Assembly: GCA_045531585.1 (NCBI GenBank)
Contig: JAZSEH010000006.1
Span: forward strand, 1-64,000
Direction: 5' to 3'
From: SIG587 sp045531585
GTDB lineage: Bacteria > Bacillota > Clostridia > Oscillospirales > Acutalibacteraceae
Length of the DNA stretch: 64,000 bases
The position numbers and the translations under genes were made by a program. The notes under the pieces were generated by a model. That model was not told where the DNA came from, did no database searches, and worked only from the letters and a program-made list of their open reading frames with translations. This document shows positions 31,063-39,448 of the stretch, piece after piece (position 1 is the first letter of the stretch; each line of letters begins with the position of its first letter).

Positions 31063-32289
31063 GTGAAAAATGTTGTTGTTATAGGCGGCGGTGCCGCAGG
31101 ACTTATGGCGGCGTATCAGGCCGCAAAAAACAAAAACAACGTTACTTTACTTGAGAAGAATCCCAAGGTCGGCAGAAAAATTATGATCACGGGTAAGGGA
31201 AGATGTAACGTTACCAACAACTGTGATACCGATACCCTTATAAAAAACGTAGCCGTTAACGGCAGGTTTCTTTATTCTGCCTTTAACCACTTTTCATCAC
31301 AGGATACCATGGAGTTTTTCGAAACTGCAGGAGTTCCCTTAAAAACCGAAAGGGGAAACAGGGTATTTCCTGTAAGCGATAAGGCTAGCGATATTGTTGA
31401 TGCGCTGTTTTCCGCCGTTAAGGGTGCTGGAGTACGTATAGTGAATAACTCTGTCAGTAAGATAATCACTGAAAACGGTATAGTTTCGGGCGTTGTATGT
31501 GCAGATGATGAAGAATATGCGGCCGATGCCGTTATCCTTGCAACAGGCGGTGCATCCTATCCTCTAACAGGCTCCACGGGAGACGGGTATAAAATAGCCC
31601 GTGCTCTCGGGCATACCGTAACCGAAACAAAGCCCTCCCTCGTACCTCTCACCGTACACGAAGGCTTTTGTTCCACCCTTTCAGGGTTGAGCCTAAAAAA
31701 CGTAACCTTAAGTGTTTTTGAGGAAGGAAAAAATAAGCCTTTGTTTAAGGAGATGGGGGAGATGCTCTTTACCCACTTCGGCGTTTCGGGTCCCTTGGTG
31801 CTTTCCGCATCATCCTTAATGCGAAAAATTGAGAAAAAGAAATACACCATGGCTATTGACCTTAAGCCTGCTCTTGCCCTGCAAACTTTAGATGCACGCC
31901 TTCAGCGTGATTTTTCCGAAAACCTGAATAAGGATATTATAAACTCTCTTGACAAGCTTTTGCCTAAAAGCCTTATTCCCGTTATTGTGCGCCTTTCCGG
32001 AATACAGCCCCACACCAAGGTTAACCAGATAACCCGAGGACAACGTACAGAGCTGCTTAACGTTATTAAGGCTTTGCCCCTTACCGTTACAGGCTTTCGC
32101 CCTATTGAGGAGGCTATAATCACCAGCGGCGGAATAAACGTCAAGGAAATAGACCCCGGCACAATGCAGTCAAAGCTTATAAATGGTCTTTATTTTGCAG
32201 GTGAGATAATTGATGTTGACGCCTATACAGGCGGCTTTAATCTACAAATAGCATTTTCCACAGGCAGCCTTGCAGGCTCAAGTATATAA
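31063..32289 (+). CDS. HI0933/BaiN-family FAD-dependent oxidoreductase
   Basis: A 408-residue flavoprotein: FAD-binding motif VVIGGGAAGLMAAYQAAK at the N-terminus, GKGRCNVTNN near residue 45 (family signature), MLFTHFGVSGP near 230, and a C-terminal ATG-like FAD segment GLYFAGEIIDVDAYTGGFNLQIAFSTG. The family includes BaiN, linked to bile acid reduction, and AerA-type proteins; the physiological substrate is often unknown. The start is GTG 31063, since the FAD motif begins three codons later. First gene of the operon running to ispH-S1, where this flavoprotein-cmk-plsC-ispH order is typical for Clostridia. Confidence 0.9.
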   Translation: MKNVVVIGGGAAGLMAAYQAAKNKNNVTLLEKNPKVGRKIMITGKGRCNVTNNCDTDTLIKNVAVNGRFLYSAFNHFSSQDTMEFFETAGVPLKTERGNRVFPVSDKASDIVDALFSAVKGAGVRIVNNSVSKIITENGIVSGVVCADDEEYAADAVILATGGASYPLTGSTGDGYKIARALGHTVTETKPSLVPLTVHEGFCSTLSGLSLKNVTLSVFEEGKNKPLFKEMGEMLFTHFGVSGPLVLSASSLMRKIEKKKYTMAIDLKPALALQTLDARLQRDFSENLNKDIINSLDKLLPKSLIPVIVRLSGIQPHTKVNQITRGQRTELLNVIKALPLTVTGFRPIEEAIITSGGINVKEIDPGTMQSKLINGLYFAGEIIDVDAYTGGFNLQIAFSTGSLAGSSI

Positions 32290-32302
32290 AAGGAGATTTG
32301 TT

Positions 32303-32971
32303 ATGATAAATATTGCTATTGACGGTCCCGCAGGTGCGGGTAAAAGCACCCTTGCCCGTGCAGTTGCGACGGAGCTTGGTTACATTTACGTGGATACAGG
32401 CGCCCTGTACCGCGCAGTTGGTCTTAAATTTTCCCGTGCAGGCTATGATACCTCCCTTAACTGTGATATCGAAGCGGTTCTTAAAGAGACAAAGGTTGAT
32501 ATAGGCTTTGTTGGTGATGAGCAGCACGTATTTCTTGACGGGGAGGACGTTTCGGGCGAAATTCGTACCCCCACCGCATCTATGATGGCATCTGCCGTTT
32601 CGGCGGTTCCTGTTGTGCGCGCCTTTCTTTTAGAGCTTCAGCGCAGAATGGCAAAGGAGCATAACGTTGTTATGGACGGCAGAGATATCGGAACGGTTAT
32701 TTTACCCGATGCACAGGTAAAAATATTCCTTACCGCCTCTGACGAGGAGCGGGCAAAACGCCGCTTTATTGAACTTCAGGAGAAGGGCGTAGCAACCACC
32801 CTTGATGAGGTGCTTGCCGATATGAGACAACGTGATTATAACGATTCTCACAGAGAAATTGCCCCCTTGAAGCCTGCAGAGGACAGTGTTATAGTTGATA
32901 CTACTAATCTTGACCTTGAGGGCTCACGCCTTGCCATACTAAACGCAATTAAAGAAAAGACCGGTGCTTAA
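32303..32971 (+). CDS. cmk: Cytidylate kinase
   Basis: A 222-residue CMP kinase. The P-loop IDGPAGAGKSTLARA is at residues 5-19, then YVDTGALYRAV, the D-G-R-D-I-G-T-V segment of the CMP site and the lid KIFLTASDEERAKRR. It phosphorylates CMP and dCMP to diphosphates for nucleic-acid and lipid synthesis. ATG 32303 with AAGGAGA is preferred; an in-frame ATG at 32270 overlaps the preceding gene. Located 13 bases after the flavoprotein gene and one base before plsC. Confidence 0.96.
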   Translation: MINIAIDGPAGAGKSTLARAVATELGYIYVDTGALYRAVGLKFSRAGYDTSLNCDIEAVLKETKVDIGFVGDEQHVFLDGEDVSGEIRTPTASMMASAVSAVPVVRAFLLELQRRMAKEHNVVMDGRDIGTVILPDAQVKIFLTASDEERAKRRFIELQEKGVATTLDEVLADMRQRDYNDSHREIAPLKPAEDSVIVDTTNLDLEGSRLAILNAIKEKTGA

Positions 32972-32972
32972 A

Positions 32973-33602
32973 ATGAACGGATTTTACAGAGTTATGCGTG
33001 CAATAGTTATTGCCGTATTCAGAACACTTTTCAGGGTAAAGGTTCAGGGACTTGAAAATATCCCTAAGGAGGGCGGATTTATCCTTTGCTGTAACCACCT
33101 TTCTTTTACCGACCCCATTTTCCTCGGTATATTTTGCAAGAGACAGATACACTTTATGTCTAAGGCAGAGCTTTTTAAGAATAAATTTGCAGCTTGGTTT
33201 TTCTCAAAGCTTGGCGCATTTGCCGTTAACCGCGGAACGGGTGATACGGGAGCAATGCGAAGTGCACTTGATATAATCAATCAAGGTAAGATTATGGGTA
33301 TTTTCCCCGAAGGTACCCGTAATGCAGAGGGCGGAGCACCCAAGAAGGCTAAGGCAGGGGCGGCTATGGTTGCCGCACATACAAATGCAAATATACTGCC
33401 TGCCTGTGTTTACCGCGACGATAAGCTGCACCTTTTCTCTAAAACCACCGTGCGCTTTGGTGAAATTATTCCCTTTGAGGATTTGGGTCTCAGCGGTGAG
33501 GAATCCACTAAAAAAAGCGCTTTGCGCTATTCAAGTGAGCTTATAATGGAAAAAATAACCGCACTTTGGGAGAAGGGACACAATGGAACTTATATTAGCT
33601 AA
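32973..33602 (+). CDS. plsC: 1-acyl-sn-glycerol-3-phosphate acyltransferase (PlsC-like)
   Basis: A 209-residue acyltransferase with the HX4D catalytic motif NHLSFTD (about residue 45) and the substrate motif FPEGTRNAEGG (about 112). It makes phosphatidic acid from lysophosphatidic acid at the membrane. ATG 32973 begins one base after cmk; a GTG nine bases earlier is an alternative. The 3' end overlaps ispH by 20 bases, so translation of the four genes is linked. Confidence 0.92.
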   Translation: MNGFYRVMRAIVIAVFRTLFRVKVQGLENIPKEGGFILCCNHLSFTDPIFLGIFCKRQIHFMSKAELFKNKFAAWFFSKLGAFAVNRGTGDTGAMRSALDIINQGKIMGIFPEGTRNAEGGAPKKAKAGAAMVAAHTNANILPACVYRDDKLHLFSKTTVRFGEIIPFEDLGLSGEESTKKSALRYSSELIMEKITALWEKGHNGTYIS

Positions 33603-35637
33603 AACAGCCGGCTTTTGCTTTGGTGTGGATAGGGCTGTAAATATGGTCTACTCCCTGCTGGATGAAGGTAAAAAGGTATGCACCTTAGGGCCTATAATTC
33701 ATAATCCCCAATTAGTATCAGAGCTTCAGGCCAGGGGAGTACGTATTGCAATGTCTCAGGAAGATTTTCAAAAGGGCGAGGTAATGGTTATCCGTTCCCA
33801 CGGCGTGGGCAGTGACGTGTACGAGACCTTAAATACAAATGGAATAGAAATAGCCGATGCCACCTGTCCTTTTGTTGCAAAAATTCACCGTATTGTTTCA
33901 GGATATACCGATGATAATACAGTGATACTCATTGCAGGGGATGCCCAGCATCAGGAGGTTAAAGGAATAATCGGTCATATAAGCGTGCCTTATTTCGTTT
34001 TTAAAGACGCTGCCGAACTTGAAAATATACTGAAAAATAACAATTTCTTTGCCGATAAAACGGTAATTGCGGTCTCACAGACCACTTTTCACGCAAAAAT
34101 ATGGGATGAATGTCAAAAAAATTTAAAAAAGGTATGTACAAATCCCATAATTTTTGATACAATATGTAATGCAACTTCTTTGCGCCAGCAGGAGGCACAA
34201 CAATTAGCCCTTAGCTGTGACGGCATGATTGTCATAGGCGGCCGACATAGTTCAAATACCGCTAAGCTGTTTGCAGTCTGCAGTGCGCATTGCTCTAAAA
34301 CAATTCTTGTGGAAACTGCGGCTGAGCTTGAGCCGTCCCTCTTTAAGGATTGTGGCAGAGTGGGGGTTGTCGCCGGTGCTTCTACGCCGGCGGGTATAAT
34401 AAAGGAGGTTATTAAAACCATGTCGGAAAATTTACAACCGGTAGATGAACAGATGGAGGATAGTGTAACTGTTCAGAAAAGCTTTGAGGAAATGACGGAT
34501 GAGGAAGCATTTGAGGCTTCCCTTAGCGGATTGACAGGCGACCAGAAGGTTTGCGGTGTTGTTCTTGCCGTTACTCCTACTGAAATTCAGGTGGACATCG
34601 GCAGAGGCCTTGCAGGCTACGTGTCGGCTGACGAGTATTCCTATGACAACGTCAACCTGATGGATGAGGTTAAGGTTGGAGACAAGCTTAATCTTATTAT
34701 TATGAAGATCAATGATCAGGAAGGAACCGCTATGTTGTCCAAACGCCGTTATGACAAGAACGCCGGTTGGGATAATATAGTTGCTGCCAAAGAATCCGGC
34801 GAGATTCTCAGCGGCAAAGTGCAGGATGTTATCAACGGTGGCGTTGTTGCATATGTAAACGGCGTTCGCGTATTTATTCCTGCTTCACAGGCAACCGCTT
34901 CCAGAAATGATTCTTTAGAGGATTTAAAGGGTCAGGAGGTACAGTTCCGTATTATTGAGATTGGCCGCGGTCGCAGACCTGTTGGCTCCATCCGCAGCGT
35001 TCTTCGCGAGCAGCGTAAGGAGGCTGAGGCTAAGATTTGGGAAAGCATTGCCGTTGGTGATAAATTCACCGGTACTGTTAAGTCCCTTACAGGCTACGGC
35101 GCATTCGTTGATATTGGCGGTGTAGACGGTATGATCCACATCTCCGAGCTGTCTTGGCAGCGCATCAAGAATCCCAGCGAGGTTGTTCTTGTAGGCGATA
35201 CCGTTGAGGTTTACGTTAAGGCTATTGATACTGAGAAGAAAAAGATTTCTCTGGGTTATAAGAAGGCTGAGGAGAATCCTTGGGTACTCTTTAACAATCA
35301 GTATGCCGTTGGTGACGTTGCAAAGGTTACCATTGTTAGTATGACTACTTACGGTGCTTTTGCCCGCATCCTTCCTGGTGTGGATGGTCTTATCCATATC
35401 TCTCAGATAGCTAACAAGCACGTTGCTAAGCCTCAGGATGAACTGACTGTTGGTCAGGAGGTAGAGGCTAAGATAATCGCTATCGAAGACGAGAAGAAGC
35501 GTGTAAGCCTTTCTATCCGTGAGCTTCTCCCTGAGGAGGCTCCTGTAGAGGAAGCTGTTGAGGCTCCCGTTGAGGAGGCTGCAGAGGAAGTAACTGCTCC
35601 TGTTGAAGAAACAGTTACCGAAGAGGCTGCCGAATAA
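33583..35637 (+). CDS. ispH: Bifunctional HMBPP reductase / S1 RNA-binding protein fusion
   Basis: A 684-residue fusion. Residues 1-280 are IspH: iron-sulfur cysteines lie in TAGFCFGVDRAV (Cys12), DATCPFVAKIH (about 95) and DTICNATSLRQ (about 190), and the conserved SHG loop IRSHGVGS is near residue 66. IspH completes the MEP isoprenoid route, producing IPP and DMAPP. From about residue 320 come four S1 repeats (the clearest: GTVKSLTGYGAFVDIGGVDGMIHIS and VTIVSMTTYGAFARILPGVDGLIHIS), then a Glu/Ala/Val-rich tail. The fusion is a known clostridial feature. The S1 part may bring mRNA to the ribosome or replace a separate rpsA. Ends in a terminator. Confidence 0.97.
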   Translation: MELILAKTAGFCFGVDRAVNMVYSLLDEGKKVCTLGPIIHNPQLVSELQARGVRIAMSQEDFQKGEVMVIRSHGVGSDVYETLNTNGIEIADATCPFVAKIHRIVSGYTDDNTVILIAGDAQHQEVKGIIGHISVPYFVFKDAAELENILKNNNFFADKTVIAVSQTTFHAKIWDECQKNLKKVCTNPIIFDTICNATSLRQQEAQQLALSCDGMIVIGGRHSSNTAKLFAVCSAHCSKTILVETAAELEPSLFKDCGRVGVVAGASTPAGIIKEVIKTMSENLQPVDEQMEDSVTVQKSFEEMTDEEAFEASLSGLTGDQKVCGVVLAVTPTEIQVDIGRGLAGYVSADEYSYDNVNLMDEVKVGDKLNLIIMKINDQEGTAMLSKRRYDKNAGWDNIVAAKESGEILSGKVQDVINGGVVAYVNGVRVFIPASQATASRNDSLEDLKGQEVQFRIIEIGRGRRPVGSIRSVLREQRKEAEAKIWESIAVGDKFTGTVKSLTGYGAFVDIGGVDGMIHISELSWQRIKNPSEVVLVGDTVEVYVKAIDTEKKKISLGYKKAEENPWVLFNNQYAVGDVAKVTIVSMTTYGAFARILPGVDGLIHISQIANKHVAKPQDELTVGQEVEAKIIAIEDEKKRVSLSIRELLPEEAPVEEAVEAPVEEAAEEVTAPVEETVTEEAAE

Positions 35638-35648
35638 TTAAACAAGTT

Positions 35649-35683
35649 AAATGAGGATGGTTTCGGGCCATCCTCATTTTTTT
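35649..35683 (+). terminator. Rho-independent terminator
   Basis: AAATGAGGATGG (35649-35660) with CCATCCTCATTT (35668-35679) and a T7 run. Confidence 0.9.
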
Positions 35684-35685
35684 AT

Positions 35686-35714
35686 TTGCATAAAAATATA
35701 TATTATGGTAAAAT
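35686..35714 (+). promoter_or_regulatory. Promoter of the yitT-like gene
   Basis: TTGCAT (35686-35691), 17-base spacer, TAAAAT (35709-35714). Confidence 0.65.
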
Positions 35715-35735
35715 AAATTTAAGGAGTTGATTTGC

Positions 35736-36611
35736 TTGAAAATGAGAACATCATTTAAATTTATAAATTTCATAATGCTTACTGTAGCGGGAATAATAAA
35801 TGCCTTTGGTGTTACCGTTTTTTTGGCTCCCGTTAAGCTTTATGATAGCGGTATTTCGGGTACGTCAATGCTCCTTGCAGGAATAACACCTGAATATTTA
35901 ACGTTGCCTATTTTTCTTATTATTCTTAATATACCGCTGTTTCTTTACGGCCTTAAAAAACAGGGAATTACGTTTACGGTTTATTCAATATATGCTGTTT
36001 TAATTTATTCTGTAGGTGCTTGGCTTATAACCGATGTGTTGCCTATAGACGTGAGCCTTGCATCACCTCTTGCAGGCACCGATTTGTTACTGTGCGCCTT
36101 GTTTGGCGGTGTCATTTCTGGTGTGGGAAGCGGTCTTGTTATCCGAAATGGCGGTGCAATTGACGGTATTGAGGTTATGTCGGTTATTTTCTCAAAAAGA
36201 CTTGGAATTACCGTTGGCACCTTTGTTATGATATATAATGTTTTAATTTATATTATCGCAGGAATAATTATGGGAAGTTGGATACTACCTCTTTATTCCA
36301 TTGTAACCTATGGTGCAGGAGTTAAGACTATAGACTTTATTGTTGAGGGCCTTGATAAAGCAAAGGCGGCAATGATTGTAACGACAAAACCCGAACAGGT
36401 TTGCGAGGCGCTGTCCGATGAATTTGGTAGCGGTATAACAATTATTAACGGAAAGGGATATTATTCTGATTCTGATAAATCAGTTATCTACTTTGTTGTT
36501 AACCGCTTTCAGATTGGTAAGCTTCGCACAATTGTTCACGATAATGACAACAATGCATTTATAACAATAAGTGAGGTTACCGACGTGTTTGGTTCGGGCA
36601 ATCACAAATAA
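35736..36611 (+). CDS. YitT-family membrane protein (DUF161 + DUF2179)
   Basis: About 291 residues: five to six membrane helices over the first 200 residues, with GLVIRNGGAIDGIEVMSVIFSKR as the conserved loop, then a C-terminal DUF2179 domain (GSGITIINGKGYYS ... VIYFVVNRFQIGKLRTIV). The family is widespread in Firmicutes and functionally unproven; a transport role is usually assumed. TTG 35736 is favoured because AAGGAG is nine bases upstream; ATG 35742 is also in frame. Single gene with its own promoter and terminator. Confidence 0.88.
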   Translation: MKMRTSFKFINFIMLTVAGIINAFGVTVFLAPVKLYDSGISGTSMLLAGITPEYLTLPIFLIILNIPLFLYGLKKQGITFTVYSIYAVLIYSVGAWLITDVLPIDVSLASPLAGTDLLLCALFGGVISGVGSGLVIRNGGAIDGIEVMSVIFSKRLGITVGTFVMIYNVLIYIIAGIIMGSWILPLYSIVTYGAGVKTIDFIVEGLDKAKAAMIVTTKPEQVCEALSDEFGSGITIINGKGYYSDSDKSVIYFVVNRFQIGKLRTIVHDNDNNAFITISEVTDVFGSGNHK

Positions 36612-36640
36612 AAAAGGGCGATTTATCGCCTCTTTTTTTT
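36611..36640 (+). terminator. Rho-independent terminator
   Basis: GGCGAT-tt-ATCGCC stem (36617-36630) flanked by A5G and TCT8; overlaps the last base of the yitT-like stop codon. Confidence 0.85.
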
Positions 36641-36693
36641 AAGGAAAATAAATTTTTTATTCGTATAAGTAATGAAAAGGGGGAGTGAAGTGA

Positions 36694-37236
36694 ATGGATA
36701 ACGGTGCAAGTAGCTACCGCCGTTTTCTTGATGGAGATGAAACAGGCTTTGATGAGCTTATACGGGATTATCGCGAACCCTTGACACTTTTTATAAATCG
36801 ATATGTAAATGACTATTCTATAGCGGAGGACCTTGCAATAGATTCATTTACATACGTTTTGTTGCACCCCGGTAAATACAATTTTAAAACCGCCTTTAAA
36901 ACATATATTTATATGATTGGTAAAAGCAGAGCCATTGACTATATCAGGCGTAAAAAGATTGTATCCTTTGAAATGATTGACGATAATGCTGTTTCTAAAT
37001 CTGATACGTTTGGTAGTGTTGTTGAAACACAAAAAAGAAATATGCTAATTTCCGCAATAAACGGGCTCCCACTAAATATGCAGGATGCGGTCGTTCTTGT
37101 TTATTTTGAGGGTATGTCCTATGATGACGCCGCAAGGGTTTTGAAAAAAACAAGAAAGCAGATAGACAATCTTATATACAGAGCAAAAGCCACACTTAAA
37201 GAAGCATTAAAGGAGGAGGTGGAGCTGTTTCTATGA
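36694..37236 (+). CDS. ECF-like RNA polymerase sigma factor
   Basis: A 180-residue sigma-70 family protein with region 2 (DFDELIRDYREPLTLFINRYV-like start, then SIAEDLAIDSFTYVLLH and AFKTYIYMIGKSRAIDYIRRKK) and region 4 (LPLNMQDAVVLVYFEGMSYDDAARVLKKTRKQIDNLIYRAKATLK). Regions 1 and 3 are absent, as in ECF factors. Its stop codon overlaps the start of a small membrane protein that is probably its anti-sigma factor. A plausible autoregulated promoter could lie near AAGGAA (36641) and CGTATA (36662), but spacing is not standard. Likely controls an envelope stress response. Confidence 0.9.
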   Translation: MDNGASSYRRFLDGDETGFDELIRDYREPLTLFINRYVNDYSIAEDLAIDSFTYVLLHPGKYNFKTAFKTYIYMIGKSRAIDYIRRKKIVSFEMIDDNAVSKSDTFGSVVETQKRNMLISAINGLPLNMQDAVVLVYFEGMSYDDAARVLKKTRKQIDNLIYRAKATLKEALKEEVELFL

Positions 37237-37847
37237 GTATGACCAACATTGAATTTAAAGAAGAAATTTTCAAGCGCTGTAAGGAGCAAAAATTAAAAAT
37301 CAAACGTAGAAAAAGAGTTGCTTTGGGTCTTGTGCCCATAATTTTTGCAGTATGTGCAATATTAACCTTTAATCTGCTGTCTCATTTTGATGTCGCCCCC
37401 AGAAAGAATAGCAATACAGCGGCTCCCGATAATTATGCAGAAGAGGAAAACGCAGGTGCCGATTTTGAATATTATTCTCAAACCTCTCCCACAACAGCAG
37501 ACGATTCTCATACCAATATTACCACTTCTATAGCCGGAGGTTGTTTTAGGCTCCCTGTAACGGTGGAAAGGCAGGGAAACATCAGCGGTATTATGGATAA
37601 GGAAAAAAGTGACGGTATCCAAAAGGCTATAGAGGATATGGTTAATTCAAAAAGAAATGAAATTACGGCAGATTCTGCGACCCAATACGATGAAGCGGTT
37701 AAGCCTGATTATATTATAACCTTAACCGATAAGCAGGGAAGTCAAACAATTTATTATATTATAAAGGATACCTTTACAAATAAGGAAAAAATAATCCTTT
37801 GCAGTGACAAAGCGAAGGTTAACACGCTTATTTCTCTAATAGAATAA
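37233..37847 (+). CDS. Membrane protein, putative anti-sigma factor partner
   Basis: A 204-residue single-pass protein: a short basic cytoplasmic part (residues 1-32), one membrane helix (about 33-52, ALGLVPIIFAVCAILTF) and an extracellular region of about 150 residues rich in Asn, Ser and Thr. The ATG overlaps the sigma factor stop (ATGA), the arrangement typical of sigma/anti-sigma pairs. The cytoplasmic part is short and lacks a zinc anti-sigma H-x3-C-x2-C motif, so the mode of inhibition is unclear. Called by context; the sequence itself is not a recognised family. Confidence 0.65.
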   Translation: MSMTNIEFKEEIFKRCKEQKLKIKRRKRVALGLVPIIFAVCAILTFNLLSHFDVAPRKNSNTAAPDNYAEEENAGADFEYYSQTSPTTADDSHTNITTSIAGGCFRLPVTVERQGNISGIMDKEKSDGIQKAIEDMVNSKRNEITADSATQYDEAVKPDYIITLTDKQGSQTIYYIIKDTFTNKEKIILCSDKAKVNTLISLIE

Positions 37848-37877
37848 AAAACAGAGGCACGTTTGCCTCTGTTTTTT
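37846..37877. terminator. Bidirectional terminator
   Basis: AAAAAACAGAGGC (37846-37858) and GCCTCTGTTTTTT (37865-37877), perfect complement, between convergent genes. Confidence 0.9.
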
Positions 37878-37878
37878 A

Positions 37879-38289
37879 TTATGTCTTTTTTATAAACTTT
37901 GTGTGGCATTTAGGACAGGAAATTTCAATCTTTCCTCTGTTCCTTGGTACCCTTAGATTTGCTTTACAGGATGGGCACTTATAGTACTTATGGGTATGCC
38001 TGTTAATCCACTTATCCTTTTGAAGCCTGAAAAACTGCTTTATACGCCCTTTAATTTGCAAATACTTGTTTAATTCCCTCTGCCTTGAATATATATTTCT
38101 TGAATAGGTGCGAAAAGTTGTCCATATAAGCAGGGAAAGCACAACAGGGTAAAGATATGGAACAAATAAAGAAACCGCCCACAATGCAAGTGAGACGATA
38201 TTTAACACCTTGGAAAGTTCATCTAAGCCGTAGCGGCCGTACATAAACTGCTGAAGACTGTATGCCATTCGCTGAAAGAATCCACGCAT
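37879..38289 (-). CDS. Membrane protein with C-terminal zinc ribbon
   Basis: A 136-residue protein: two closely spaced membrane helices (about 26-56), a basic linker (RQRELNKYLQIKGRIKQFFRLQK) and a zinc ribbon (YKCPSCKANLRVPRNRGKIEISCPKCHTKF, 103-132). This small zinc-ribbon type is widespread in Clostridia and uncharacterised. The promoter -10 and the ribosome binding site each lie in one arm of a perfect 13-bp inverted repeat (38298-38331), suggesting regulation by a dimeric DNA-binding protein. Confidence 0.8.
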   Translation of the reverse strand: MRGFFQRMAYSLQQFMYGRYGLDELSKVLNIVSLALWAVSLFVPYLYPVVLSLLIWTTFRTYSRNIYSRQRELNKYLQIKGRIKQFFRLQKDKWINRHTHKYYKCPSCKANLRVPRNRGKIEISCPKCHTKFIKKT

Positions 38290-38297
38290 AATAAAAA

Positions 38298-38331
38298 CTC
38301 CTTATATACTCTAAGAAAAGTATATAAGGAG
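38298..38331. repeat. Perfect 13-bp inverted repeat over -10 box and ribosome site
   Basis: CTCCTTATATACT (38298-38310) and AGTATATAAGGAG (38319-38331) with an 8-base centre. On the minus strand one arm contains TATACT (-10) and the other AAGGAG (ribosome site) of the zinc-ribbon gene. Confidence 0.85.
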
Positions 38332-38347
38332 AATTTTTAATTTTCAA
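38319..38347 (-). promoter_or_regulatory. Promoter of the zinc-ribbon membrane protein gene
   Basis: Minus strand: TTGAAA (38342-38347), 17-base spacer, TATACT (38319-38324). The predicted leader is only about 25 bases. Confidence 0.65.
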
Positions 38348-38402
38348 GGGATAATTTGTTAATTTTTTATGTATTCTCTAAAAACAATGCTTTTTTAGAA
38401 AA

Positions 38403-38681
38403 TCATTGTTTGTTTCCCAAAAATCTTTTATAACCTTTACCGTACTGTACACAACGCGACACGCGGCTTAAGGTGGCAGAGGAAATATCGGTTTCCTCTA
38501 TAACCGTATTATAGGTCTTTTTTTCCATTAAAAGCTTTGCGGCACGCACTCGCTGTGCCATTTGTTCAAGCTCCTTCATTGTGCATAGGTCACTGAACAT
38601 ATCCTCACAGTCCTGCAGGGTTTCAAGATTTAAAATAAGCTGATAAAGCTCGTTTATCATTTCCTTTGATATCTTGCTCAT
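38403..38681 (-). CDS. YerC/YecD-type TrpR-family regulator
   Basis: A 92-residue TrpR-fold protein. LYQLILNLETLQDCEDMFSDLCTMKELEQMAQRVRAAKLL leads into the DNA-binding helix-turn-helix TYNTVIEETDISSATLSRVSRCVQYG. This matches the YerC group of Firmicutes rather than a classical TrpR. The gene is only 5 bases after the ABC transporter ATPase gene with its ribosome site inside that gene, so it is probably the last gene of the amino-acid transporter operon. It could sense an amino acid and regulate the operon. Confidence 0.9.
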   Translation of the reverse strand: MSKISKEMINELYQLILNLETLQDCEDMFSDLCTMKELEQMAQRVRAAKLLMEKKTYNTVIEETDISSATLSRVSRCVQYGKGYKRFLGNKQ

Positions 38682-38686
38682 AGCCT

Positions 38687-39445
38687 TTAAAACTCCTCAA
38701 GAGATTTTTGTAAAAAGGCTTTTGTTTTTTCACTTTGTGGATTATCAAAAACCTGCTCGGGCGTACCTTCTTCTTCAATAACACCGTCTGCCATAAAGAT
38801 AACCTTATCGGCAACGTTTTTGGCAAACTCCATTTCGTGAGTAACGACTATCATTGTACTGTCTGAGGATTTAAGACCCTTAATAACCTTAAGCACCTCG
38901 CCTGTAAGCTCGGGGTCAAGGGCGCTTGTGGGCTCATCAAAGCAAAGAATGTCAGGATTCATTGCGAGAGCACGGGCAATAGCAACACGTTGCTGCTGAC
39001 CGCCTGAAAGCTCACAGGGATAGGAATTAAGCTTATCCGAAAGGCCAACCTTTTCAATTAACTCTAAAGCCTTGGCGTTAATGTTTTCCGGTGTGTCGGT
39101 TTTTAAAAGGGTGGGAGCAAGGGTAACGTTTTGAAAAACGTTATATTGGGGGAAAAGATTAAAGCTCTGAAAAACAAGGCCAAAATGCAAGCGATTTTGC
39201 CTTATTGCTTCATCGTTTAAGGTTGCATGGTTTTCACTGTCAAACAGTACCTTGCCGTCAACGGTAATAGTACCTACGCTGGGCGTCTCTAAAAAATTAA
39301 GGCAGCGGAGAAGTGTGGTTTTTCCGCTTCCCGAGGAGCCGATAATAGCCAGCACCTCGCCCTTTTCAAGACTGAAATCAATACCCCTTAAAACTTCAAC
39401 CTTACCAAAGCTTTTTTGTATGTTTTTAACTTCTAATACTGCCAT
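38687..39445 (-). CDS. Polar amino-acid ABC transporter, ATP-binding protein
   Basis: A 252-residue ATPase of the GlnQ/HisP group: Walker A GSSGSGKTTLLRC (about 36-48), Q-loop LVFQSFNLFPQYNV, signature LSGGQQQRVAIARAL (about 143) and Walker B ILCFDEPTSALDPEL. It energises uptake of polar amino acids with the permease (39449) and binding protein (40167) encoded upstream in the same operon. AGGAGTTAGG precedes the ATG, 3 bases after the permease stop. Confidence 0.97.
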   Translation of the reverse strand: MAVLEVKNIQKSFGKVEVLRGIDFSLEKGEVLAIIGSSGSGKTTLLRCLNFLETPSVGTITVDGKVLFDSENHATLNDEAIRQNRLHFGLVFQSFNLFPQYNVFQNVTLAPTLLKTDTPENINAKALELIEKVGLSDKLNSYPCELSGGQQQRVAIARALAMNPDILCFDEPTSALDPELTGEVLKVIKGLKSSDSTMIVVTHEMEFAKNVADKVIFMADGVIEEEGTPEQVFDNPQSEKTKAFLQKSLEEF

Positions 39446-39448
39446 ATC

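Noticed and set aside
36643..36667. ECF-type autoregulated promoter (GGAA ... CGTA)
   Set aside because: The spacing between GGAA and CGTA is about three bases too short for known ECF promoters; mentioned only as a possibility.
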